64,000 nt of DNA from the NCBI GenBank assembly GCA_907163375.1, contig CAJQUW010005533.1, positions 273,001 through 337,000 of the forward strand, given 5' to 3'. A model generated the notes under the pieces. It did no database searches. It was not told the origin of the DNA and saw only the letters and a list, made by a program, of their open reading frames with translations. Source of the stretch: Prostheceraeus crozeri. Its lineage: Eukaryota > Platyhelminthes > Polycladida > Euryleptidae. The number at the start of each line of letters is the position of its first letter. Within the stretch, counting starts at the first letter, position 1. Position numbers and translations under genes: made by a program. Below are positions 8,570 to 19,418 of this stretch, piece by piece.

Positions 8570-9112
8570 CTTTGAGCAGTTGAGCAACCGTGGAAAGAAA
8601 ATCGCACTCCTTATCCCCCTTCCAACTACAAAGGAGTTGAGAACACTGCCGATGATGGAGTGAATGCGCCTGCGTGTAGGCCTACTTCATCGCAAGGAGG
8701 TGCTCCGTCGAATCCTGCTGTCGAGCAAGTGCAAGATGAACCATCCAATTAGTGAAGAGACAGATGATGACAACAGCACTGTTTCGGAATCCCATAACAC
8801 GACAATTATTCCGACGTCTGATAGGAATGATGGCCAGGAAGAAAAGGAAATGTCGCCGAACCTACAGCGACGTATTCCTTAAATTTAAAAAGAAATTGCA
8901 TGTTATGGCGGGTTAGCTGGATCAGAAGTCATAGAAAGTTTCAATAGCAAAGGAGAAGCTGGAGCTTTCGAAAAGAAGAATTTCACTTCAGGAACAGCAG
9001 CTTGCATACTCCACACTTGAATGGAATAATGGATCCACTTCTGACATATTACCAGACAGTGTGGCATCCCAAACAGTCAGCAAGCAGAGATACATTGACT
9101 ATCATGTTCACT
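8570..9112 (+). pseudogene. Decayed coding region running into the satellite
   Basis: Protein-like frames succeed one another with shifts. VEQPWKENRTPYPPSNYKG and an Ala/Pro/Ser/Gln-rich linker come first (about 8580-8753). An acidic Ser/Thr-rich linker follows (EETDDDNSTVSESHN, near 8757), then a basic patch, RKKRKCRRTYSDVFLKFKKK (8833-8892). Two in-frame stops follow, then a charged helix, AKEKLELSKRRISLQEQQLA. This last frame continues without a break across the satellite edge at 9009 and ends at a TAA at about 9110. Acidic linker, basic patch and terminal charged helix are common in insect Myb/SANT-like DNA-binding proteins, often transposon-derived, but no domain is left that identifies it. 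Broken host or transposon gene. Confidence 0.45.
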
Positions 9113-11014
9113 AAAACTACCTTGATACCGCCTGGGAAAGGTATTTGGAGACCCAACCACTTCGTCCCTATAGCTACGAATCATAGCGATATGTTTCCTG
9201 TCACTGTAGGTGATGACGAAGTGGAGTTCAAATGTGACATGGGCGCCAACGTGGCGAGTGATGGTGGTTCGATGGATAAAGAGCCTCTTGTAGACAGGCC
9301 TCAGGTAGAACCGTTTCTGTTATGAAGTCATGTTGAGCAATGCAAAATTGAAGAGTGCTACGCGTTCGGGACAACCGACGCGCCGCAAGTCCGGGCAGCG
9401 ACGAAGAGTATGCGAAGAACCGAAGAAATTAGGAAGTAAGGTCCTTCTTGCATAGTGATTTGAAGATTATGGTGACATTGCTTAGAATCTCTCTATATTT
9501 CCTGATGTGTTAGTAACTTAGTCATTGGAACTTCTTGCCACTTTTGTTGCATATCCACATAATACACGGTATATTTTCATCTAGCTTTAAAGAATTCCAT
9601 TAGAACTATCATAGAAGCATAGAAGCGCACGGATTAAGCATGATGAGTTACTTGCAAGTGTTGGCAAGATAAAATGAAAAGAAGTCTATGTAAGTCCGTT
9701 TCAAATTCTTTGGCACTATTACAATTTTCCCACTATTCTATACAATTTCCATTGAATTCTAGAAGATATGGTATGGACATTTATTATGAAAGATAAGAGA
9801 CCATGCCTTCAAGATTTTTCAAGTTTTAACTGACTATCACACGACAATTTAGAACGCAAAGCAAATTATATTTCGTCTATGCTTTGACAAGAGCTTCAGA
9901 GCAACTTTTCAATTTTTCTAGCCTACTATAAACCCAATATCTGGATCCTAAAATAGCTTGATAGATCAAATATTCACTAACTAGAAAATGTTACTAGAGA
10001 GCTACGTTCACACTGGAAACATTGAGGTAAATACCACTGATCACCGATTCCAATACATGTTCATACACACCGGGTGTCGCAAAAAAAATAAAGAAAGACA
10101 GAACCCTACTGGGAATGTCCGCTGAAGCTAACAGAGTCAAATTTATTAATTTCTTCAAATCAAAAATAATTAGATAGCATTGGAACTGGGATAAGGGCTT
10201 CAACATTATACGAAAATTTCCTGCTTAAAATTTGGAGTGCATGCCAATCGACTTTTCCCCAAATTCAACTTTCACGAAAGAGAGCAAAAAATAATAACTA
10301 GATCGATACTGATACTGAATGCTGGAAAACACGCAATAAAAAGTAAGCTTTGTATAAAGATTACAAGAATAGTCAAACTCAAAGTGACAAAGAAGAGTAT
10401 GACAAATACAGCAAGTATTGCAAGTCACTTATTAAACGTAAAAAAGAAAGTTTTAAAAGGATATGATTGATCAGTGTGAACCAATTAATAAGCAGGATAA
10501 TCCCTGCCCACAAAAAGGGGTCAAGATCACAAATAAATAACTATAGACCGATTTCTTACCTTAGCTACATAGAGAAAATCATTTAAAAGACTATACACTC
10601 AAGATTATACAAGTATTATCACTTGGATAAAATGAACTTTTTCACGAGAATCAATTCGGTTTTAGAGAAAATCGCTGAGCTGAATTGTTCTTTCTATCTG
10701 AAAAGAATAAAATATACAAAGCAATAGCATTGCAATGATGATATCAACAGATTTCCAAATAGATTTTGAAGTAATAAGATACGATATACGCCTAAAAAGA
10801 TGAGAACATTTGGGAGTATGACAATGCATTCTAAATTGGCTTAAGTCATGCCTAAATCAAAGAAGTCATCACACATTGGTAGATGGTGTTGCGTCCAAAA
10901 CGCTTGCTCTGGGTCTCTAGCACATGAGACAGAGTCAGACTTTGAAAATGGGAAATACTCTTCTTTGTAGCGTACAATTGGCTTGACTAATGCCATCAAT
11001 CAAAATACTTTATC
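9009..11014 (+). repeat. Satellite unit 1, left-edge copy with 98-bp deletion
   Basis: This unit is 2,006 bp. It lacks 98 bases present in all others (equivalent to 11514-11611), including the CGACGTTTCG motif and half of the palindrome; the break joins TGTT to AGTAAC. It has CACTTGAATGG at its start, a form shared only with the units at 15213 and 17316. It carries AAAAAAAATAAAG where others have AAACCAATAAAG (10080 region). Its left end is continuous with unique DNA. Confidence 0.9.
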
Positions 11015-14000
11015 CTCCAATGAATGGAATAATGGATCCACTTCTGACATATTACCAGACAGTGTGGCATCCCAAACAGTCAGCAAGCAGAGATACATTG
11101 ACTATCATGTTCACTAAAACTACCTTGATACCGCCTGGGAAAGGTATTTGGAGACCCAACCACTTCGCCCTATAGCTACGAATCATAGCGATATGTTTCC
11201 TGTCACTGTAGGTGATGACGAAGTGGAGTTCAAATGTGACATGGGCGCCAACGTGGCGAGTGATGGTGGTTCGATGGATAAAGAGCCTCTTGTAGACAGG
11301 CCTCAGGTAGACCCGTTTCTGTTATGAAGTCATGTTGAGCAATGCAAAATTGAAGAGTGCTACGCGTACGGGACAACCGATGCGCCGCAAGTCCGGGCAG
11401 CGACGAAGAGTATGCGAAGAACCGAAGAAATTAGGAAGTAAGGTCCTTCTTGCATAGTGATTTGAAGATTATGGTGACATTGCTTAGAATCTCTCTATAT
11501 TTCCTGATGTGTTCACGCATGTTGAAAAAAAGCAAAAGTAAACTCTTCCTTTGTTATTTATATTTTTAAAAAATTCAATTAAAAACCCGACGTTTCGTTC
11601 CCCAATGACTTAGTAACTTAGTCATTGGAACTTCTTGCCACTTTTGTTGCATATCCACATAATACACGGTATATTTTCATCTAGCTTTAAAGAATTCCAT
11701 TAGAACTATCATAGAAGCATAGAAGCGCACGGATTAAGCATGATGAGTTACTTGCAAGTGTTGGCAAGATAAAATGAAAAGAAGTCTATGTAAGTCCGTT
11801 TCAAATTCTTTGGCACTATTACAATTTTCCCACTATTCTATACAATTTCCATTGAATTCTAGAAGATATGGTATGGACATTTATTATGAAAGATAAGAGA
11901 CCATGCCTTCAAGATTTTTCAAGTTTTAACTGACTATCACACGACAATTTAGAACGCAAAGCAAATTATATTTCGTCTATGCTTTGACAAGAGCTTCAGA
12001 GCAACTTTTCAATTTTTCTAGCCTACTATAAACCCAATATCTGGATCCTAAAATAGCTTGATAGATCAAATATTCACTAACTAGAAAATGTTACTAGAGA
12101 GCTACGTTCACACTGGAAACATTGAGGTAAATACCACTGATCACCGATTCCAATACATGTTCATACACACCGGGTGTCGCAAACCAATAAAGAAAGACAG
12201 AACCCTACTGGGAATGTCCGCTGAAGCTAACAGAGTCAAATTTATTAATTTCTTCAAATCAAAAATAATTAGATAGCATTGGAACTGGGATAAGGGCTTC
12301 AACATTATACGAAAATTTCCTGCTTAAAATTTGGAGTGCATGCCAATCGACTTTTCCCCAAATTCAACTTTCACGAAAGAGAGCAAAAAATAATAACTAG
12401 ATCGATACTGATACTGAATGCTGGAAAACACGCAATAAAAAGTAAGCTTTGTATAAAGATTACAAGAATAGTCAAACTCAAAGTGACAAAGAAGAGTATG
12501 ACAAATACAGCAAGTATTGCAAGTCACTTATTAAACGTAAAAAAGAAAGTTTTAAAAGGATATGATTGATCAGTGTGAACCAATTAATAAGCAGGATAAT
12601 CCCTGCCCACAAAAAGGGGTCAAGATCACAAATAAATAACTATAGACCGATTTCTTACCTTAGCTACATAGAGAAAATCATTTAAAAGACTATACACTCA
12701 AGATTATACAAGTATTATCACTTGGATAAAATGAACTTTTTTACGACAATCAATTCGGTTTTAGAGAAAATCGCTGAGCTGCATTGTTCTTTCTATCTGA
12801 AAAGAATAAAATATACAAAGCAATAGCATTGCAATGATGATATCAACAGATTTCCAAATAGATTTTGAAGTAATAAGATACGATATACGCCTAAAAAGAT
12901 GAGAACATTTGGGAGTATGACAATGCATTCTAAATTGGCTTAAGTCATGCCTAAATCAAAGAAGTCATCACACATTGGTAGATGGTGTTGCGTCCAAAAC
13001 GCTTGCTCTGGGTCTCTAGCACATGAGACAGAGTCAGACTTTGAAAATGGGAAATACTCTTCTTTGTAGCGTACAATTGGCTTGACTAATGCCATCAATC
13101 AAAATACTTTATCCTCCAATGAATGGAATAATGGATCCACTTCTGACATATTACCAGACAGTGTGGCATCCCAAACAGTCAGCAAGCAGAGATACATTGA
13201 CTATCATGTTCACTAAAACTACCTTGATACCGCCTGGGAAAGGTATTTGGAGACCCAACCACTTCGCCCTATAGCTACGAATCATAGCGATATGTTTCCT
13301 GTCACTGTAGGTGATGACGAAGTGGAGTTCAAATGTGACATGGGCGCCAACGTGGCGAGTGATGGTGGTTCGATGGATAAAGAGCCTCTTGTAGACAGGC
13401 CTCAGGTAGACCCGTTTCTGTTATGAAGTCATGTTGAGCAATGCAAAATTGAAGAGTGCTACGCGTACGGGACAACCGATGCGCCGCAAGTCCGGGCAGC
13501 GACGAAGAGTATGCGAAGAACCGAAGAAATTAGGAAGTAAGGTCCTTCTTGCATAGTGATTTGAAGATTATGGTGACATTGCTTAGAATCTCTCTATATT
13601 TCCTGATGTGTTCACGCATGTTGAAAAAAAGCAAAAGTAAACTCTTCCTTTGTTATTTATATTTTTAAAAAATTCAATTAAAAACCCGACGTTTCGTTCC
13701 CCAATGACTTAGTAACTTAGTCATTGGAACTTCTTGCCACTTTTGTTGCATATCCACATAATACACGGTATATTTTCATCTAGCTTTAAAGAATTCCATT
13801 AGAACTATCATAGAAGCATAGAAGCGCACGGATTAAGCATGATGAGTTACTTGCAAGTGTTGGCAAGATAAAATGAAAAGAAGTCTATGTAAGTCCGTTT
13901 CAAATTCTTTGGCACTATTACAATTTTCCCACTATTCTATACAATTTCCATTGAATTCTAGAAGATATGGTATGGACATTTATTATGAAAGATAAGAGAC

Positions 14001-15212
14001 CATGCCTTCAAGATTTTTCAAGTTTTAACTGACTATCACACGACAATTTAGAACGCAAAGCAAATTATATTTCGTCTATGCTTTGACAAGAGCTTCAGAG
14101 CAACTTTTCAATTTTTCTAGCCTACTATAAACCCAATATCTGGATCCTAAAATAGCTTGATAGATCAAATATTCACTAACTAGAAAATGTTACTAGAGAG
14201 CTACGTTCACACTGGAAACATTGAGGTAAATACCACTGATCACCGATTCCAATACATGTTCATACACACCGGGTGTCGCAAACCAATAAAGAAAGACAGA
14301 ACCCTACTGGGAATGTCCGCTGAAGCTAACAGAGTCAAATTTATTAATTTCTTCAAATCAAAAATAATTAGATAGCATTGGAACTGGGATAAGGGCTTCA
14401 ACATTATACGAAAATTTCCTGCTTAAAATTTGGAGTGCATGCCAATCGACTTTTCCCCAAATTCAACTTTCACGAAAGAGAGCAAAAAATAATAACTAGA
14501 TCGATACTGATACTGAATGCTGGAAAACACGCAATAAAAAGTAAGCTTTGTATAAAGATTACAAGAATAGTCAAACTCAAAGTGACAAAGAAGAGCATGA
14601 CAAATACAGCAAGTATTGCAAGTCACTTATTAAACGTAAAAAAGAAAGTTTTAAAAGGATATGATTGATCAGTGTGAACCAATTAATAAGCAGGATAATC
14701 CCTGCCCACAAAAAGGGGTCAAGATCACAAATAAATAACTATAGACCGATTTCTTACCTTAGCTACATAGAGAAAATCATTTAAAAGACTATACACTCAA
14801 GATTATACAAGTATTATCACTTGGATAAAATGAACTTTTTTACGACAATCAATTCGGTTTTAGAGAAAATCGCTGAGCTGAATTGTTCTTTCTATCTGAA
14901 AAGAATATAATATACAAAGCAATAGCATTGCAATGATGATATCAACAGATTTCCAAATAGATTTTGAAGAAATAAGATACGATATACGCCTAAAAAGATG
15001 AGAACATTTGGGAGTATGACAATGCATTCTAAATTGGCTTAAGTCATGCCTAAATCAAAGAAGTCATCACACATTGGTAGATGGTGTTGCGTCCAAAACG
15101 CTTGCTCTGGGTCTCTAGCAGATGAGACAGAGTCAGACTTTGAAAATGGGAGCTACTCTTCTTTGTAACGTGCAACTGGCTTGACTAATGCCATCAATCA
15201 AAATACTTTATC
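11015..15212 (+). repeat. Satellite units 2-3, left-edge subfamily
   Basis: With unit 1, these two 2,099-bp units share variants absent from almost all others: ACAAATACAG instead of ACAAATGCAG, TTTATTAATTTC instead of TTTATTGATTTC, GATAAAGAG instead of GATGAAGAG, and GAAATTAGG instead of GAAATAAGG. Units 2 and 3 are nearly identical to each other. They also have the short form CTTCGCCCTATAG. Confidence 0.9.
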
Positions 15213-17315
15213 CTCCACACTTGAATGGAATAATGGATCCACTTCTGACATATTACCAGACAGTGTGGCATCCCAAACAGTCAGCAAGCAGAGATACATT
15301 GACTATCATGTTCACTAAAACTACCTTGATACCGCCTGGGAAAGGTATTTGGAGACCCAACCACTTCGTCCCTATAGCTACGAATCATAGCGATATGTTT
15401 CCTGTCACTGTAGGTGATGACGAAGTGGAGTTCAGATGTGACATGGGCGCCAACGTGGCGAGTGATGGTGGATCGATGGATGAAGAGCCTCTTGTAGACA
15501 GGCCTCAGGTAGACCAGTTTCTATTATGAAGTCATGTTGAGCAATGCAAAATTGAAGAGTGCTACGCGTTCGGGACAACCGACGCGCCGCAAGTCTGGGC
15601 AGCGACGAAGAGTATGCGAAGAACCGAAGAAATAAGGAAGTAAGGTCCTTCTTGCATAGTGATTTGAAGATTACGGTGACATTGCTTAGAATCTCTCTAT
15701 ATTTCCTGATGTGTTCACGCATGTTGAAAAAAAGCAAAAGTAAACTCTTCCTTTGTTATTTATATTTTTAAAAAATTCAATTAAAAACCCGACGTTTCGT
15801 TCCCCAATGACTTAGTAACTTAGTCATTGGAACTTCTTGCCACTTTTGTTGCATATCCACATAATACACGGTATATTTTCATCTAGCTTTAAAGAATTCC
15901 ATTAGAACTATCATAGAAGCATAGAAGCGCACGGATTAAGCATGATGAGTTACTTGCAAGTGTTGGCAAGATAAAATGAAAAGAAGTCTATGTAAGTCCG
16001 TTTCAAATTCTTTGGCACTATTACAATTTTCCCACTATTCTATACAATTTCCATTGAATTCTAGAAGATATGGTATGGACATTTATTATGAAAGATAAGA
16101 GACCATGCCTTCAAGATTTTTCAAGTTTTAACTGACTATCACACGACAATTTAGAACGCAAAGCAAATTATATTTCGTCTATGCTTTGACAAGAGCTTCA
16201 GAGCAACTTTTCAATTTTTCTAGCCTACTATAAAACCAATATCTGGATCCTAAAATAGCTTGATAGATCAAATATTCACTAACTAGAAAATGTTACTAGA
16301 GAGCTACGTTCACACTGGAAACATTGAGGTAAATACGACTGATCACCGATTCCAATACATGTTCATACACACCGGGTGTCGCAAACCAATAAAGAAAGAC
16401 AGAACCCTACTGGGAATGTCCGCTGAAGCTAACAGAGTCAAATTTATTGATTTCTTCAAATCAAAAATAATTAGATAGCATTGGAACTGGGATAAGGGCT
16501 TCAACATTATACGAAAATTTCCTGCTTAAAATTTGGAGTGCATGCCAATCGACTTTTCCCCAAATTCAACTTTCACGAAAGAGAGCAAAAAATAATAACT
16601 AGATCGATACTGATACTGAATGCTGGAAAACACGCAATAAAAAGTAAGCTTTGTATAAAGATTACAAGAATAGTCAAACTCAAAGTGACAAAGAAGAGTA
16701 TGACAAATGCAGCAAGTATTGCAAGTCACTTATTAAACGTAAAAAAGAAAGTTTTAAAAGGATATGATTGATCAGTGTGAACCAATTAATAAGCAGGATA
16801 ATCCCTGCCCACAAAAAGGGGTCAAGATCACAAATAAATAACTATAGACCGATTTCTTACCTTAGCTACATAGAGAAAATCATTTAAAAGACTATACACT
16901 CAAGATTATACAAGTATTATCACTTGGATAAAATGAACTTTTTTACGACAATCAATTCGGTTTTAGAGAAAATCGCTGAGCTGAATTGTTCTTTCTATCT
17001 GAAAAGAATAAAATATACAAAGCAATAGCATTGCAATGATGATATCAACAGATTTCCAAATAGATTTTGAAGTAATAAGATACGATATACGCCTAAAAAG
17101 ATGAGAACATTTGGGAGTATGACAATGCATTCTAAATTGGCTTAAGTCATGCCTAAATCAAAGAAGTCATCACACATTGGTAGATGGTGTTGCGTCCAAA
17201 ACGCTTGCTCTGGGTCTCTAGCACATGAGACAGAGTCAGACTTTGAAAATGGGAGCTACTCTTCTTTGTAACGTGCAACTGGCTTGACTAATGCCATCAA
17301 TCAAAATACTTTATC

Positions 17316-17421
17316 CTCCACACTTGAATGGAATAATGGATCCACTTCTGACATATTACCAGACAGTGTGGCATCCCAAACAGTCAGCAAGCAGAGATAC
17401 ATTGACTATCATGTTCACTAA
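17316..17421 (+). other. Monomer part A: captured coding tail (shown in unit 5)
   Basis: The frame STLEWNNGSTSDILPDSVAS continues to a TAA at 17419. At the array's left edge the same frame continues upstream into the decayed coding region at 8570-9008. In the array it is joined instead to the end of the LINE fragment of the previous unit. The same segment starts every unit. Confidence 0.6.
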
Positions 17422-17887
17422 AACTACCTTGATACCGCCTGGGAAAGGTATTTGGAGACCCAACCACTTCGTCCCTATAGCTACGAATCATAGCGATATG
17501 TTTCCTGTCACTGTAGGTGATGACGAAGTGGAGTTCAGATGTGACATGGGCGCCAACGTGGCGAGTGATGGTGGATCGATGGATGAAGAGCCTCTTGTAG
17601 ACAGGCCTCAGGTAGACCAGTTTCTATTATGAAGTCATGTTGAGCAATGCAAAATTGAAGAGTGCTACGCGTTCGGGACAACCGACGCGCCGCAAGTCTG
17701 GGCAGCGACGAAGAGTATGCGAAGAACCGAAGAAATAAGGAAGTAAGGTCCTTCTTGCATAGTGATTTGAAGATTACGGTGACATTGCTTAGAATCTCTC
17801 TATATTTCCTGATGTGTTCACGCATGTTGAAAAAAAGCAAAAGTAAACTCTTCCTTTGTTATTTATATTTTTAAAAAATTCAATTAA
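17422..17887. other. Monomer part B: unidentified segment (shown in unit 5)
   Basis: About 470 bp with overlapping short frames on both strands (for example WRPNHFVPIATNHSDMFPV on +). Those frames open and close among units by a one-base indel (CGTCCC against CGCCC), so there is no sign of selection for coding. I recognise no family. Confidence 0.5.
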
Positions 17888-17945
17888 AAACCCGACGTTT
17901 CGTTCCCCAATGACTTAGTAACTTAGTCATTGGAACTTCTTGCCA
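17888..17945 (-). repeat. Monomer part C: palindrome beside CGAAACGTC motif
   Basis: CCAATGACT and AGTCATTGG (17907-17933) form a 27-base palindrome broken at only three central or near-central positions. On the minus strand GTTC before and GAAC after extend the stem, and CGAAACGTCGGG follows at once. A hairpin directly followed by GAAAC recalls the stem II/GAAA part of hammerhead motifs found in some animal retroelements. The CTGA(N)GA half is replaced by GGCAAGAAG, so activity is unlikely. It is present in every unit except unit 1, where the left half is deleted. Confidence 0.55.
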
Positions 17946-18392
17946 CTTTTGTTGCATATCCACATAATACACGGTATATTTTCATCTAGCTTTAAAGAAT
18001 TCCATTAGAACTATCATAGAAGCATAGAAGCGCACGGATTAAGCATGATGAGTTACTTGCAAGTGTTGGCAAGATAAAATGAAAAGAAGTCTATGTAAGT
18101 CCGTTTCAAATTCTTTGGCACTATTACAATTTTCCCACTATTCTATACAATTTCCATTGAATTCTAGAAGATATGGTATGGACATTTATTATGAAAGATA
18201 AGAGACCATGCCTTCAAGATTTTTCAAGTTTTAACTGACTATCACACGACAATTTAGAACGCAAAGCAAATTATATTTCGTCTATGCTTTGACAAGAGCT
18301 TCAGAGCAACTTTTCAATTTTTCTAGCCTACTATAAACCCAATATCTGGATCCTAAAATAGCTTGATAGATCAAATATTCACTAACTAGAAA
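17946..18392. other. Monomer part D: unidentified AT-rich segment (shown in unit 5)
   Basis: About 450 bp without recognisable coding. The Tigger transposons inserted in this part in two later units, at the TA of GGCACTATTAC (18117-18127 here). Confidence 0.5.
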
Positions 18393-19340
18393 ATGTTACT
18401 AGAGAGCTACGTTCACACTGGAAACATTGAGGTAAATACGACTGATCACCGATTCCAATACATGTTCATACACACCGGGTGTCGCAAACCAATAAAGAAA
18501 GACAGAACCCTACTGGGAATGTCCGCTGAAGCTAACAGAGTCAAATTTATTGATTTCTTCAAATCAAAAATAATTAGATAGCATTGGAACTGGGATAAGG
18601 GCTTCAACATTATACGAAAATTTCCTGCTTAAAATTTGGAGTGCATGCCAATCGACTTTTCCCCAAATTCAACTTTCACGAAAGAGAGCAAAAAATAATA
18701 ACTAGATCGATACTGATACTGAATGCTGGAAAACACGCAATAAAAAGTAAGCTTTGTATAAAGATTACAAGAATAGTCAAACTCAAAGTGACAAAGAAGA
18801 GTATGACAAATGCAGCAAGTATTGCAAGTCACTTATTAAACGTAAAAAAGAAAGTTTTAAAAGGATATGATTGATCAGTGTGAACCAATTAATAAGCAGG
18901 ATAATCCCTGCCCACAAAAAGGGGTCAAGATCACAAATAAATAACTATAGACCGATTTCTTACCTTAGCTACATAGAGAAAATCATTTAAAAGACTATAC
19001 ACTCAAGATTATACAAGTATTATCACTTGGATAAAATGAACTTTTTTACGACAATCAATTCGGTTTTAGAGAAAATCGCTGAGCTGAATTGTTCTTTCTA
19101 TCTGAAAAGAATAAAATATACAAAGCAATAGCATTGCAATGATGATATCAACAGATTTCCAAATAGATTTTGAAGTAATAAGATACGATATACGCCTAAA
19201 AAGATGAGAACATTTGGGAGTATGACAATGCATTCTAAATTGGCTTAAGTCATGCCTAAATCAAAGAAGTCATCACACATTGGTAGATGGTGTTGCGTCC
19301 AAAACGCTTGCTCTGGGTCTCTAGCACATGAGACAGAGTC
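18393..19340 (+). mobile_element. Monomer part E: decayed LINE ORF2 fragment (shown in unit 5)
   Basis: Pieces of a non-LTR retrotransposon ORF2 lie in order on the + strand in changing frames. An endonuclease-end-like TTDHRFQY is followed by the linker SAEANRVKFIDFFKSK, then EYDKYSKYCKSLIKRKKESF in the left-edge version. Next come NNYRPISYLSYIEKII (from 18940), NQFGFREN, DFQIDFEV, and LNWLKSCLNQRSHHTLVDG (from about 19230). These match the start of the reverse transcriptase up to the region just before the catalytic FADD box, which is absent. Motif style fits the jockey/CR1-like group. Many stops and frame changes make it long dead. The same fragment lies in every unit, from about 1,075 bp after the unit start. 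Confidence 0.82.
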
Positions 19341-19418
19341 AGACTTTGAAAATGGGAAATACTCTTCTTTGTAGCGTACAATTGGCTTGACTAATGCCAT
19401 CAATCAAAATACTTTATC

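Larger units (their letters stand above)
15213..19418 (+). repeat. Satellite units 4-5, transitional, longest form
   Basis: Both units are 2,103 bp. They keep the CACTTGAATGG start and the long CTTCGTCCCTATAG form, and they still have CGTTCCCCAATGAC before the palindrome. From about 19970 on, all later units have CGTTCGCCAATGAC and an extra A in the preceding A-run. These units therefore sit between the left-edge and main subfamilies. Confidence 0.88.

Noticed and set aside
17888-17945. CENP-B box in the monomer
   Set aside because: CGAAACGTCGGG looks similar at first sight, but the fixed positions of the CENP-B box (TTCG, A, CGGG with set spacing) are not met on either strand.
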